From contig NZ_JAAGBB010000002.1 of NCBI RefSeq assembly GCF_018129085.1, forward strand, positions 181,183 through 245,182: a DNA stretch of 64,000 bases, read 5' to 3'. The translations under genes were made by a program, and so were the position numbers. This document shows positions 33,588 to 41,762 of the stretch, in pieces. Below the pieces are notes generated by a model. The model was not told the DNA's origin and did not search any database. It saw only the letters and a program-made list of their open reading frames with translations. Every line of letters begins with the position of its first letter. The first letter of the stretch is position 1. Source of the stretch: Plastoroseomonas hellenica (GTDB taxonomy: Bacteria; Pseudomonadota; Alphaproteobacteria; Acetobacterales; Acetobacteraceae).

Positions 33588-34568
33588 CTAAGCCCGGATG
33601 TTCGCCCGCTGGATGATCGCCACCAGCTTGGCGACCGACTGGTCGAAGCTGCGCCTGGTGCTGGCCGGATCCATCGGTTCCGCGGGGACGAAGCCCTGCT
33701 CCTCCAGCAGGTCGCGCAGCTCGGGGTCGCGGAGTGCTGCGACGGCGGCCTGGTTGAGCCGCGCCACCCGGTCGGCGGCGGTCGCGGAAGGCACGAAGAG
33801 CACGTTCATGCTGACGCATTCATAGCCGGCGAGGCCCGCTTCGCTGATCGTGGGAATGCCGGGCAGGGCGCGCAGATGCTGCAGCCCGGTCAGCGCGATG
33901 GCGCGCAGCCGCCCGGCCTGGATCCCCGGAATCGCCGGCGGGATGGTGCAGAAGCTCATGTCGACGCGGCCGGCCATGACGTCGTTCAGCCCGGGCGCGG
34001 TGCCGTTGTAGGGGATGTGCAAGGTCTCGGTGCCGGCCATCGCATTGAACATCTCGGCCGCGAGATGCCCGGCGCCGCCGACGCCGAAGGATGCGTAGGT
34101 GAGCGCACCCGGGCGCGCCTTCGCGTGGTCGATGAGCTCCCGCACCGTGCGCACCGGGAGGTCCGGCCGCACCACCAGCAGATAGGGGATCAGCGTCAGC
34201 ACCGCGACGGCGGTCAGGTCGCGCTCGGCGTCATAGGGCGTCTGCGTGCCCATATGCGACATCAGCGCCATCTGGGTGCCGCCGGAGAGCACGGTGTAGC
34301 CGTCGGGATCCGCGCGCGCGACATACTGCGTGGCGAGCATGGTCGAGGCGCCGGGGCGGTTCTCCACCACCGTGGTCTGGCCGATGTGCTGGGAGAAGCG
34401 GACGCCGAAGGCGCGCGCCATCAGGTCGACGGAGCCGCCCGGCGTATAGGGCACCACGAGCTTGAGCGGGCGGTTCGGGAAGGGGCCGCCGGACTGGGCC
34501 GAGGCGGTGCCGGCCAAGCCGGTTCCCAACGCGCCGGCAAGGCCGGCGAGGGCGCGTCTGCTGATCAT
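33588..34568 (-). CDS. Bug family (TctC) solute-binding protein
   Basis: A 326-residue periplasmic Bug protein with a signal peptide (RRALAGLAGALGTGLAGTASAQ) and the hallmarks FPNRPLKLVVPYTPGGSVDLMAR, VVENRPGASTMLATQYVAR, FGVGGAGHLAAEMFNAM and IPYNGTAPGLNDVMAGRVDM. It is divergent from the HMG-CoA-lyase-like gene; a copy of the TTCGCTATGCAAAT-type motif lies between them at 34626, so both may be controlled together. Confidence 0.93.
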   Translation of the reverse strand: MISRRALAGLAGALGTGLAGTASAQSGGPFPNRPLKLVVPYTPGGSVDLMARAFGVRFSQHIGQTTVVENRPGASTMLATQYVARADPDGYTVLSGGTQMALMSHMGTQTPYDAERDLTAVAVLTLIPYLLVVRPDLPVRTVRELIDHAKARPGALTYASFGVGGAGHLAAEMFNAMAGTETLHIPYNGTAPGLNDVMAGRVDMSFCTIPPAIPGIQAGRLRAIALTGLQHLRALPGIPTISEAGLAGYECVSMNVLFVPSATAADRVARLNQAAVAALRDPELRDLLEEQGFVPAEPMDPASTRRSFDQSVAKLVAIIQRANIRA

Positions 34569-34625
34569 TCCTGTCTCCTCCTGGCCCGCGCGCCGTTCGC
34601 CGACGCTGCGGTGGCGCGTCTTGAA

Positions 34626-34641
34626 TATTCGCTATGCAAAT
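34626..34641. promoter_or_regulatory. Candidate IclR-type operator, site 1
   Basis: TATTCGCTATGCAAAT; its complement ATTTGCATAGCGAATA aligns with the motifs at 37451 (AACTCGCATAGCGAAA) and 41707 (AACTCGCATAACGAAT). It lies between a divergent Bug gene and the HMG-CoA-lyase-like gene. Repetition in three upstream regions supports a real operator; the binding protein is inferred to be the IclR regulator at 36522. Confidence 0.55.
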
Positions 34642-34794
34642 ACTCTATTAGCTTTTAGTCTGCCCCGCTTCCGGCTATGGGATCAACCGCCTTTGTCCGC
34701 CGTCGGGGTGCTCTTGGCCGCCGTCCCGGTCGCAACTGTCGCACCCGCTGCCCAGGTGGCATGCTGCGACCCAGAAACACGAGGGAACACTTCC

Positions 34795-35754
34795 ATGTCC
34801 GACCTTCCGAAACACGTCCATGTCCAGGAAGAAGGGCCCCGCGAGGGCTTCCAGATCGAGCCCGGCCCGATCTCGACCGCCGACAAGATCCGCCTGATCG
34901 AAGCGCTGGCCGAAACCGGCCTCAAGCATATCCAGGTCTGCTCCTTCGTCAGCCCGAAGGTGGTGCCCGGCTGGGCCGATGCCGAAGCGGTGGTCGAAGG
35001 CTTCAAGGCCAAGCCCGGCGTCCACTACACCGCGCTCTGGTTCAACGAGAATGGGTTGAACCGCGCGCTCGCCTTCCGCGACAAGCTCACGATCGGCGGC
35101 TCGATCTCGCTGACCGCGTCCGAGGCCTTCACCAAGAAGAACCTCAACCGCACCCATGCCGAGAACCTGACGGCGATGAAGAAGAACGCGACCGCGCATA
35201 TCGCGGCCGGCGTCGCGGTGAAGCGCCTCGGCGTGATGGCCGCCTTCGGCTGCAACTACCAGGGCGACATCACGCCGGCGCAGGTGGTCAGCACCATCGA
35301 GGACGGCCTGAAGATCGCCGCCGAGGTGGGGGCTGACATCACCGATTTCTCGCTGGCCGACACCATGGGCTGGGCGATCCCGCCGCGCATCGAGCGCACG
35401 ATCGCCGAAGTGCGCAGCCGCTGGCCGGAGAAGCGCATCACGCTGCACCTGCACGACACGCGCGGCCTCGCGGTCGCCAATGCGCATGCCGCGATCAAGA
35501 TGGGCATCGACCGCTTCGATGCGACGGTCGGCGGCCTCGGTGGCTGCCCCTTCGCGGGCCAGAAGGGTGCCGCCGGCAACATCTGCTCGGAGGAGCTGGT
35601 GCTGCTCTGCCAGGAGATGGGCATCGAGACCGGCGTCGATCTCGACGCGCTGATCGAGGTCGGCCGCATGGCGGAAGAGATCGTGGGGCACCAGCTCCCG
35701 AGCGAACTCATCCACGCCGGCAGCCTGGATGCCTTCAGGCGGAAGGCCGCCTGA
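34795..35754 (+). CDS. Hydroxymethylglutaryl-CoA lyase-like protein
   Basis: A 319-residue DRE-TIM metallolyase of the HMG-CoA lyase family, which cleaves HMG-CoA to acetoacetate and acetyl-CoA, or citramalyl-CoA-type substrates in some relatives. Motifs are EGPREGFQIE (residues 13-22), SISLTASEAFTKKNLNRT, DFSLADTMGWAIP, HLHDTRGLAVANAHAA with metal-binding His, and GGLGGCPFAGQKGAAGN with Cys251 as the catalytic Cys. The usual GPRDGLQ motif has Glu17 in place of the metal-binding Asp, an unusual change that may alter substrate or metal geometry. It is downstream of a candidate operator and upstream of VapBC. Confidence 0.9.
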   Translation: MSDLPKHVHVQEEGPREGFQIEPGPISTADKIRLIEALAETGLKHIQVCSFVSPKVVPGWADAEAVVEGFKAKPGVHYTALWFNENGLNRALAFRDKLTIGGSISLTASEAFTKKNLNRTHAENLTAMKKNATAHIAAGVAVKRLGVMAAFGCNYQGDITPAQVVSTIEDGLKIAAEVGADITDFSLADTMGWAIPPRIERTIAEVRSRWPEKRITLHLHDTRGLAVANAHAAIKMGIDRFDATVGGLGGCPFAGQKGAAGNICSEELVLLCQEMGIETGVDLDALIEVGRMAEEIVGHQLPSELIHAGSLDAFRRKAA

Positions 35755-35767
35755 ACTCACGATGGGC

Positions 35768-35781
35768 GGCCCGCATGGGCC
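35768..35781 (+). terminator. Short hairpin after the HMG-CoA-lyase-like gene
   Basis: GGCCC and GGGCC pair around a GCAT loop, 14 bp after the stop codon, followed by a GACCCTCCC tract without a run of T. A weak, possibly factor-dependent terminator. Confidence 0.35.
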
Positions 35782-35816
35782 GACCCTCCCGTGGCCCTTG
35801 ATCTGGCCTCCTGCTC

Positions 35817-35839
35817 GGCATATGTCACCGGCATATGCC
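35817..35839. promoter_or_regulatory. Candidate VapB operator with duplicated GGCATATG
   Basis: GGCATATG (35817-35824) is repeated after five bases as GGCATATGCC (35830-35839), the second being a perfect 10-bp palindrome. It lies 15 bp before the vapB start and just before the GGAGG Shine-Dalgarno at 35842. VapB-VapC complexes usually bind such palindromes to repress their own operon. Confidence 0.55.
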
Positions 35840-35854
35840 AGTGGAGGCAAAGCC

Positions 35855-36091
35855 GTGCCCCAAGCCCGCCATGTCCGGCTGTTCCGCAACGGTCGCAATC
35901 AGGCGATCCGCATTCCGGTCGAATTCGAATTGCCCGGCGACGAGGCGATCCTGCGGCAGGACGGCGATCGGCTGATCATCGAGCCGTTGCGCAAGCGCGG
36001 CCTGGTGGCGCTGCTCGCTTCCTGGGAGCCGCTGGCCGAGGATTTTCCTGAGATCGACGACGCGCCGCCTCGGCCGGAACGCGTGCTTTGA
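35855..36091 (+). CDS. vapB: VapB-type antitoxin (AbrB/SpoVT fold)
   Basis: A 78-residue antitoxin whose N-terminal swapped-hairpin DNA-binding fold reads VRLFRNGRNQAIRIPVEFEL, then GDEAILRQDGDRLIIEPL, as in VapB/MazE-like proteins. The C-terminal part (WEPLAEDFPEIDDAPPRPERVL) is the acidic region that wraps the toxin. The GTG start at 35855 is chosen because GGAGG lies nine bases before it and longer readings would start inside the operator. It overlaps vapC by four bases. Confidence 0.9.
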   Translation: MPQARHVRLFRNGRNQAIRIPVEFELPGDEAILRQDGDRLIIEPLRKRGLVALLASWEPLAEDFPEIDDAPPRPERVL

Positions 36092-36495
36092 GCTACCCCT
36101 ACCTGCTGGACACCAACATCCTCTCAGACCTTATTCGAAACCCGGCCGGAAAAGCTGCGCAGCGGCTGCGTACTGTCGGCGAGGACGCCGTCTGCACCAG
36201 CATCATCGTTGCCGCCGAGCTGCGCTATGGCGCAGCGAAACGCGGATCGGCGCAGCTTCTGAAAAGGGTGGACGATGTGCTGGCCGAGATTCCGGTGCTG
36301 CCCTTCGACGTACCGGCCGACACGGAATACGGTGGCATCCGCGCCGGGCTGGAAGCCGAAGGTCGGTTGATCGGCGGCAACGATTTGCTGATCGCCGCCC
36401 ATGCCCTGGCGCTCGGGGCGGCGATCGTCACCGCCAATGATCGGGAATTCCGGCGCGTTCCCGGCCTCCTGGTGGAGAACTGGCTCGCATCGTGA
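36088..36495 (+). CDS. vapC: VapC-type PIN-domain ribonuclease toxin
   Basis: A 135-residue PIN-domain nuclease that cleaves RNA (tRNA or rRNA in known VapC toxins). The acidic active-site set is complete: Asp8 in YLLDTNILS, Glu44 in VAAELRYG, Asp99 in GGNDLLIAA and Asp118 in TANDREF. The start is a TTG overlapping the vapB stop (TTGA), consistent with coupled translation that keeps toxin below antitoxin. Closest in style to FitB/VapC of alphaproteobacteria. Confidence 0.92.
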   Translation: MSYPYLLDTNILSDLIRNPAGKAAQRLRTVGEDAVCTSIIVAAELRYGAAKRGSAQLLKRVDDVLAEIPVLPFDVPADTEYGGIRAGLEAEGRLIGGNDLLIAAHALALGAAIVTANDREFRRVPGLLVENWLAS

Positions 36496-36521
36496 CGTCG
36501 CTCCGAGCGTAGCCGGGTTCG

Positions 36522-37373
36522 TCACGCCACCCTTGGCCGTAGCTGCTGCGGGCTGAGCCCGTGCCGCAGCATCTTCGCCAGCTCGACCAGGCGCGGGCCG
36601 ACCTCGGCGCGGAGCTTCGCCGGGCTCAAGGTGACGGCGGCGGAGCCGCAATTGACCGCGTAGGGGACGGAGCCGTCCGGTGCCACCACCGGCACCGCGC
36701 AGGTGTTGTAGCCCTTGTGCAGCACGCCGGTGTTGATGATCCAGCCATGGCTGCCGTACTCGGCCAGCGCACGCGCGAATTCGCGCTTGGCGGCGGCCCA
36801 GCGCTCGGCATCCTTGGCCTCGATCTCGGCGATCGCCGCCGCGCGCTCCTCCTCGCTCACGCCGACCAGCCAGGCCCAGCCGAGTGCGGAGGTCGAGAGC
36901 GGCACGCGCGAGCCGATGCGCAAATTCATCAGCAGCCGGTTGTCGCTCTCGCAGCGCTGCAGCACCACCATGTCGAGCCCGTCGCGCACCGCAAGCGCCC
37001 CGGCGCCCTCGAAACTGTTCGCGAGATCCTGCAGATGCGGCCGCGCCAGCTCGGCGATGCCGAGCCCGGCGATGGCACTGTGGCCGAGGCGGAGCGCCGG
37101 CAGGCCGGGGCGCAGCTTCTCGCCGGGCACCGTCACCAGCACGCCGAGCTTCAGCATGGTATGGCAGAGCCGCCAGACGGTCGGCTGCGGCAGCTTCGCG
37201 CGCTTCGCCAGCTCCGATCCGCTGAGCTCCGGCTGCTCCGCCGTGAAGCATTCCAGCAGCTTAAGGCCGCGCGCCAGGGCGGTGACGAATTGCCGGTCCT
37301 TCTTCTCGGTGGGCGGCTTCGCGACGGCTGAGTTTGACGGCGGGATCGTGGTGTCGGCTTTGGTTCGGGCCAA
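36522..37373 (-). CDS. IclR family transcriptional regulator
   Basis: A 283-residue IclR-type regulator: winged HTH at about residues 30-90 (QPELSGSELAKRAKLPQPTVWRLCHTMLKLGVL) and the IclR effector domain with GVLHKGYNTCAVPVV and VNCGSAAVTLSPAKL near the end. It is divergent from the old-yellow-enzyme operon with a 138-bp gap that contains a TCGCATAGCGAAA motif, and the same motif precedes two other units nearby, so it probably controls this catabolic cluster. Confidence 0.93.
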   Translation of the reverse strand: MARTKADTTIPPSNSAVAKPPTEKKDRQFVTALARGLKLLECFTAEQPELSGSELAKRAKLPQPTVWRLCHTMLKLGVLVTVPGEKLRPGLPALRLGHSAIAGLGIAELARPHLQDLANSFEGAGALAVRDGLDMVVLQRCESDNRLLMNLRIGSRVPLSTSALGWAWLVGVSEEERAAAIAEIEAKDAERWAAAKREFARALAEYGSHGWIINTGVLHKGYNTCAVPVVAPDGSVPYAVNCGSAAVTLSPAKLRAEVGPRLVELAKMLRHGLSPQQLRPRVA

Positions 37374-37450
37374 GGATGGCTCCTGGTGGGATGCAGGGGT
37401 GGTTTACGGCCGCGGCGTCGCCGCCTAGCATGGCCGGCGAACGAGTAGAT

Positions 37451-37466
37451 AACTCGCATAGCGAAA
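37451..37466. promoter_or_regulatory. Candidate IclR-type operator, site 2
   Basis: AACTCGCATAGCGAAA lies between the IclR gene and the divergent OYE gene, 46 bp before the OYE ATG. It matches sites at 34626 (reverse orientation) and 41707 at 11 or more positions of the 13-bp core. The position fits autoregulation plus control of the operon. Confidence 0.6.
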
Positions 37467-37511
37467 TCAAGCAACCCCGCTGCGCAGTGGGGCGGAGGAA
37501 AGCCAGCGCGC

Positions 37512-38693
37512 ATGACGGAGACACCCAGGCTCTTCACACCCATGACGATCCGGGGGCTCACGCTGCGCAACCGCATCGTGCTGTCGCCGATGCTCACCTA
37601 CGCCGCCGAGGCCGGTCATGTCACGGACTGGCATCTGATGCATCTCGGGAAATTCGCTGTCGGCGGTTGCGGGCTGGTGTTCATGGAATCGACCAAGGTC
37701 GATCCGCGCGGCTGCACCACGCCGCGCGACTGCGGGCTGTGGAAGGACGACTTCATCCCCGGCCTCGCGCGCATCACCCGCTTCGTGCACGCCCAGGGCG
37801 CGCCGATCGGACTGCAGCTCGGCCATTCCGGGCGCAAGGCGCGCAACTCACTGCCCTGGGAAGGGCGGGCGCCGCTCGCCAGCCATCCGGGCGTCGACCA
37901 TGGCGAGGAGTGGGAGCTGGTGGGGCCGAGCGCCGTCGCCTCCAGCCCCGCCGCCGCGGTGCCGCGCGCACTCACCATCCCCGAGATCCAGGACATGGTC
38001 GTCGCTTGGGGCGCCGCCGCCGATCGCGCTGATCGCGCCGGCTTCGACGTGCTGGAGGTGCATGGCGCGCATGGCTACCTGCTGCACCAGTTCCTCTCCG
38101 CCGGCGCCAACCAACGCACCGACCGCTATGGCGGCAGCCTCGAGAACCGCCAGCGCTTCGCGGTCGAGGTGGTGGAGGAGGTGCGGCGGCACTGGCCGGC
38201 GGAGAAGCCGCTGTTTTTCCGCGTCTCCGCCATCGACGAGGATGGCGGCACCATCGAGGAGACGGTCTCGCTCTGCCGCGTGCTGCGGGAGAAGGGCGTC
38301 GACGTGATCGATTGCAGCACCGGCGGCATGACGCCGCGATCGATCGTCGATTCCGGCAAGGTGCACGGCTATGGCTACCAGGTGCCGCATGCCGAGCGCA
38401 TCCGCGCCGAGGCGGCGATCGCCACCATGGCGGTCGGGCTGATCATTCATGCCGACCAGGCCGAGGCGATCCTGCGGCAGGGCCGCGCCGACCTGGTCGC
38501 GATCGGGCGGGAGATGCTGCACAACCCGAACTGGGCGCTGGATGCCGCCGACAAGCTCGGCCTCGCCGCGCCCTATGCGACGCTGCCCGACGCTTACGGC
38601 TATTGGCTGGAAAAGCGCGCCAAGGCCGGCTTCGGCGGCCGCCCGTCCACCTGGCAATCGGGCATTGGCCCCGGCACCGAGGAAGCCCGATGA
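37512..38693 (+). CDS. NADH:flavin oxidoreductase, old yellow enzyme family
   Basis: A 393-residue FMN TIM-barrel ene-reductase-like enzyme of the YqjM/OYE group. RLFTPMTIRGLTLRNRIVLSPML, LQLGHSGRKARNS (YqjM-type His-x-x-Arg-Lys), VHGAHGYLLHQFLSAGANQRTDRYGGS and a final AIGREMLHNPNWALDAADKLG are all family features. It reduces activated C=C bonds with NAD(P)H. No 4Fe-4S cluster extension is present, unlike the dienoyl-CoA reductases. It starts a unit with an SMP-30 lactonase, a hydrolase and a CoA-transferase, with four-base overlaps at the first two junctions. Confidence 0.93.
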   Translation: MTETPRLFTPMTIRGLTLRNRIVLSPMLTYAAEAGHVTDWHLMHLGKFAVGGCGLVFMESTKVDPRGCTTPRDCGLWKDDFIPGLARITRFVHAQGAPIGLQLGHSGRKARNSLPWEGRAPLASHPGVDHGEEWELVGPSAVASSPAAAVPRALTIPEIQDMVVAWGAAADRADRAGFDVLEVHGAHGYLLHQFLSAGANQRTDRYGGSLENRQRFAVEVVEEVRRHWPAEKPLFFRVSAIDEDGGTIEETVSLCRVLREKGVDVIDCSTGGMTPRSIVDSGKVHGYGYQVPHAERIRAEAAIATMAVGLIIHADQAEAILRQGRADLVAIGREMLHNPNWALDAADKLGLAAPYATLPDAYGYWLEKRAKAGFGGRPSTWQSGIGPGTEEAR

Positions 38694-39577
38694 CGATCAT
38701 GAAGCCCCACGACATCCGGGTGGTGCATGAAGGCGCCAACCTCGTGGGCGAGAGCCCGATGTGGCACCCGGTGGAGCAGCGCCTCTATTGGGTCGACACC
38801 CGCCGCCCGGCGTTGCACCGGCTGGAGGCGGATGGCGGCGTCCGCACCTGGGTGATGCCGAACAACATCGGCTCCTACGTGTTCCGCAGGGCCGGCGGCC
38901 TGGTCGCCGGGCTGAAGCAGGGTTTTTCCAGCATCGACCTCGAGACCGGCACGGTGACCAAGATCCTCGATCCGGAGCCGGACCTGCCGGAGAACCGGCT
39001 GAACGATGGCCGCTGCGACCGGCGCGGCCGCTACTGGTGCGGCTCCCGCGATCCCGGCGACCATAACCCCGGCGGCTCCCTCTATCGTCTGGACGGCGCG
39101 TTCCGCTGCGAGAGAATGGACAGCGGCTTCATCGTCGCGAACGGCATGGCTTTCAGCCCGGACGACCGCACCCTGATCTTCGGCGACAGCCGCGGCGAGA
39201 CGATGTGGCGCTACGATTTCGACCTCGACAGCGGCCGCATCTCCAACAAGCGCGTCTATCTCTCGACCGCCGGCTTGCCCTGGCGCATCGATGGCGCGAC
39301 CTTCGACGCCGAAGGCTATTACTGGTGCGCGTTGATCGGCGATGGCGCGATCGGGCGCTTCGATCCGGAGGGACGCTTGGTGCAGATGGTGCGATTGCCG
39401 GTGACGCATCCGACGATGTGCAATTTCGGAGGGCCTGAGCTCGACGTGCTCTACGTCACCTCCGGCACGGTGTTCCTGAACGCGGCGGAGCGGGCGCGGC
39501 AGCCGCTGGCCGGTGCGCTCTTTGCCATCCACGGGCTCGGCGTGCGGGGCATCGCCGAGCCGCTCTTCGCGGGATGA
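38690..39577 (+). CDS. SMP-30/gluconolactonase family protein
   Basis: A 295-residue six-bladed beta-propeller of the SMP-30/regucalcin/gluconolactonase family; known members hydrolyse sugar or other lactones using a bound divalent metal. Metal-ligand motifs are visible: Glu near GESPMWHP, Asn and Asp in ENRLNDGRCDRRGRYWCGS, and the Asp in SPDDRTLIF. ATGA overlap with the OYE gene. In this operon it may open a lactone formed during ring degradation. Confidence 0.92.
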   Translation: MTIMKPHDIRVVHEGANLVGESPMWHPVEQRLYWVDTRRPALHRLEADGGVRTWVMPNNIGSYVFRRAGGLVAGLKQGFSSIDLETGTVTKILDPEPDLPENRLNDGRCDRRGRYWCGSRDPGDHNPGGSLYRLDGAFRCERMDSGFIVANGMAFSPDDRTLIFGDSRGETMWRYDFDLDSGRISNKRVYLSTAGLPWRIDGATFDAEGYYWCALIGDGAIGRFDPEGRLVQMVRLPVTHPTMCNFGGPELDVLYVTSGTVFLNAAERARQPLAGALFAIHGLGVRGIAEPLFAG

Positions 39578-40398
39578 GGGACATCGACGGCGCGGAGGCC
39601 GAGCTGGCGCGTATCGAGGCGCTGGCCCGGCGGCGGGAGACAGAGGGCGGCGTGGTCTGGCACCTCTGGGGCGATGGGCCGCCTGTGGTGCTGTTCCACG
39701 GCGCTGCGGGATCCTGGCGGCACTGGGTTCGCAATGTGGAGCGGCTGGCGCGGCACCGGCTGGTGATCGCCGCCGACATGCCGGGCTTCGGCGAGTCCGC
39801 CGCGCCACCGATCCCGGTGACCATGGATGGCGTCGCCGGCGCGCTGGCCCGCGGCATCGGCAGGCTGCTGCCTGATGATGCCCGCTTCGACCTGGTCGGC
39901 TTCTCGCTCGGCTCCACCATCGCCGGCTACGTCGCGGCCGCGATGGGGGAGCGGGTGCGGCGGCTGGTGCTGGTTGGCGCCGGCGGGCTGACCGCGCCGC
40001 GCAACATCGAGATGATGCGGGTGCGCGACAAGCAGGGCGCGGAGCGCATGGCGGCGCACCGGGAGAACCTCCAGCGCATCATGATCCATGAGTCCTCGGC
40101 GATCGACGCGCTGGCGCTCGCGGCGCAGGCCTGGAACTCGGACCATGCCCGGCTGCGGATGCGCGGCGTGCTGCCGCCGATGTCGCTGGCCCGGCTGCTG
40201 CCGGTGATCGGCGTGCCCGCCGACGCGATCTGGGGCGAGCACGACCAGCCCGCCGCGGGGTCGCTGCCGGAACGCGCCGCGGCGCTGAAGGCCCTGCGGC
40301 CGGAGGCGCGCGTCGCGATCATCCCCGGCGCCGGCCACTGGGTCGCCTATGAGGCGGCGGAGGCCTTCGAGGCGGCGCTGCACGACATGATCGGCTGA
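39574..40398 (+). CDS. Alpha/beta hydrolase
   Basis: A 274-residue alpha/beta hydrolase. VVLFHGAAGSWRHWVRNVERLA gives the HG oxyanion region, DMPGFGES follows, and the nucleophile elbow GFSLGSTIAGYVAA has Ser in GxSxG. Asp near IWGEHDQP and His in IPGAGHWVAYEA complete the triad. It resembles hydrolases of meta-cleavage products or carbon-carbon bonds, but substrate cannot be fixed. ATGA overlap with the SMP-30 gene. Confidence 0.92.
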   Translation: MRDIDGAEAELARIEALARRRETEGGVVWHLWGDGPPVVLFHGAAGSWRHWVRNVERLARHRLVIAADMPGFGESAAPPIPVTMDGVAGALARGIGRLLPDDARFDLVGFSLGSTIAGYVAAAMGERVRRLVLVGAGGLTAPRNIEMMRVRDKQGAERMAAHRENLQRIMIHESSAIDALALAAQAWNSDHARLRMRGVLPPMSLARLLPVIGVPADAIWGEHDQPAAGSLPERAAALKALRPEARVAIIPGAGHWVAYEAAEAFEAALHDMIG

Positions 40399-40435
40399 CG
40401 CGCGCGATCGGGGGTCGCCGCCAAGGGGGAAACAC

Positions 40436-41644
40436 ATGGGGGAACAATCATCGCTGCCGGGACCGCTCGACGGGGTGCGGGTGCTCGACCTCTCGCGCCT
40501 GGTCTGCGGCAACATGCTGACCATGCTGCTCGGCGATTTCGGCGCCGATGTATGGAAGGTGGAGGAGCCGGGGCCGGGCGATCCGCTGCGCGCCTGGCGC
40601 GGCGGTGGCGTCAGCGCGCATTGGAAGGTCTATGGCCGCAACAAGCGCAGCATCGCGCTCGACCTCCGCGCGCCCGGCGGCCGCGCGGTGCTGGAGCGGT
40701 TGGTCGCCTGCGCCGACGTGCTGGTGGAAGGCTTCCGTCCCGGCACGCTGGAACGCTGGGATCTCGCGCCGGCGCTGCTGCTGGAGCGGCATCCCCGTCT
40801 GGTGATCCTCCGCATCTCCGGCTTCGGCCAGACCGGGGCGTATCGGCACCGCGCCGGCTATGGATCCCTGGTCGAGGGCATGTCCGGCCTCGCGTCCCGC
40901 ACCGGCTTCCCGGATCGCCCGCCGCTGCTGCCGAGCTTCCCGGTGGCCGACATGGCCGCGGGCATGATGGGCGCCTTCTCGGCGGTGGCCGCGCTGCGCG
41001 TGGCGGAAGCCAGCGGGCGCGGGCAGGTGGTGGACCTCGCGCTGCTGGAGCCGATGGTCGCGATGTTCGGGGCGGATTCCGTGATCCAGGCCCTGACCGG
41101 GGAGCTGCGCGGCCGCACCGGCAGCCGCGGCGGGTCGGCCGCGCCGCGCAACACCTACCGCGCCGGGGATGGCGGCTGGCTGACCATCTCCGCGCCCATG
41201 CAGTCGATGACGGAGAAGCTGTTCGATGCCATCGGCCGGCCGGAGCTGAAGACCGATCCGCGCTTCGTCACCAACGCGGCGCGGATCGCGCATGTCGAGG
41301 AACTCGATACCATCATCGGCGACTGGGTCGGGCAGCGCAGCGTGGCCGAGGGCTGGGCGGCGCTGGACGCCGCCGGCGTGACGGCGGCGCCGATCTACGA
41401 CGCGGCGCAGCTCGCCGCCGATCCGCATGTCGTCTCCCGCGGCGTCTTCGCGACCCTGCCGGATGCGGAGGTCGGCGAGGTCGTGGTGCCGGCGGTGGCG
41501 CCGCGCCTCTCCGCGACGCCGGGCGCGCTGCGCCGCGCGGCCCCGGCAATCGGCGAGCATAACGAGGCGATCCTGGCGGAGGCCGGCTACGACGCGCCAG
41601 CGATCGCAGCATTGCTCGCATCGGGCGTGGTGGCGCGCGGCTGA
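40436..41644 (+). CDS. CaiB/BaiF CoA-transferase family protein (single-subunit type)
   Basis: A 402-residue class III CoA-transferase of normal length. GVRVLDLSRLVCGNMLTMLLGDFGADVWKVEEPGPGDPLR, GRNKRSIALDLRAPGGRAVLERL and FGQTGAYRHRAGY are typical, and Asp172 in FPVADMAAGMMGAF is the catalytic Asp. A GGGGG-rich Shine-Dalgarno lies before the ATG. It is 37 bp after the hydrolase gene, in the same unit, and would activate a carboxylic acid released by the upstream enzymes or taken up with the Bug protein. Confidence 0.93.
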   Translation: MGEQSSLPGPLDGVRVLDLSRLVCGNMLTMLLGDFGADVWKVEEPGPGDPLRAWRGGGVSAHWKVYGRNKRSIALDLRAPGGRAVLERLVACADVLVEGFRPGTLERWDLAPALLLERHPRLVILRISGFGQTGAYRHRAGYGSLVEGMSGLASRTGFPDRPPLLPSFPVADMAAGMMGAFSAVAALRVAEASGRGQVVDLALLEPMVAMFGADSVIQALTGELRGRTGSRGGSAAPRNTYRAGDGGWLTISAPMQSMTEKLFDAIGRPELKTDPRFVTNAARIAHVEELDTIIGDWVGQRSVAEGWAALDAAGVTAAPIYDAAQLAADPHVVSRGVFATLPDAEVGEVVVPAVAPRLSATPGALRRAAPAIGEHNEAILAEAGYDAPAIAALLASGVVARG

Positions 41645-41706
41645 AAAGGGCGCGGCGCGGCTTGCGCCATGGGGGCGGCATCGCTACCTTTCATTCACGA
41701 ATTATA

Positions 41707-41722
41707 AACTCGCATAACGAAT
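41707..41722. promoter_or_regulatory. Candidate IclR-type operator, site 3
   Basis: AACTCGCATAACGAAT lies 40 bp before the start of the Bug gene at 41763. It differs from the 37451 copy (AACTCGCATAGCGAAA) at only two of sixteen positions. It marks the Bug gene as a separately controlled member of the same presumed regulon. Confidence 0.6.
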
Positions 41723-41762
41723 AAAGATGGGCTGGCGCGACGCCGGCCGGGGAAGGGGACGC

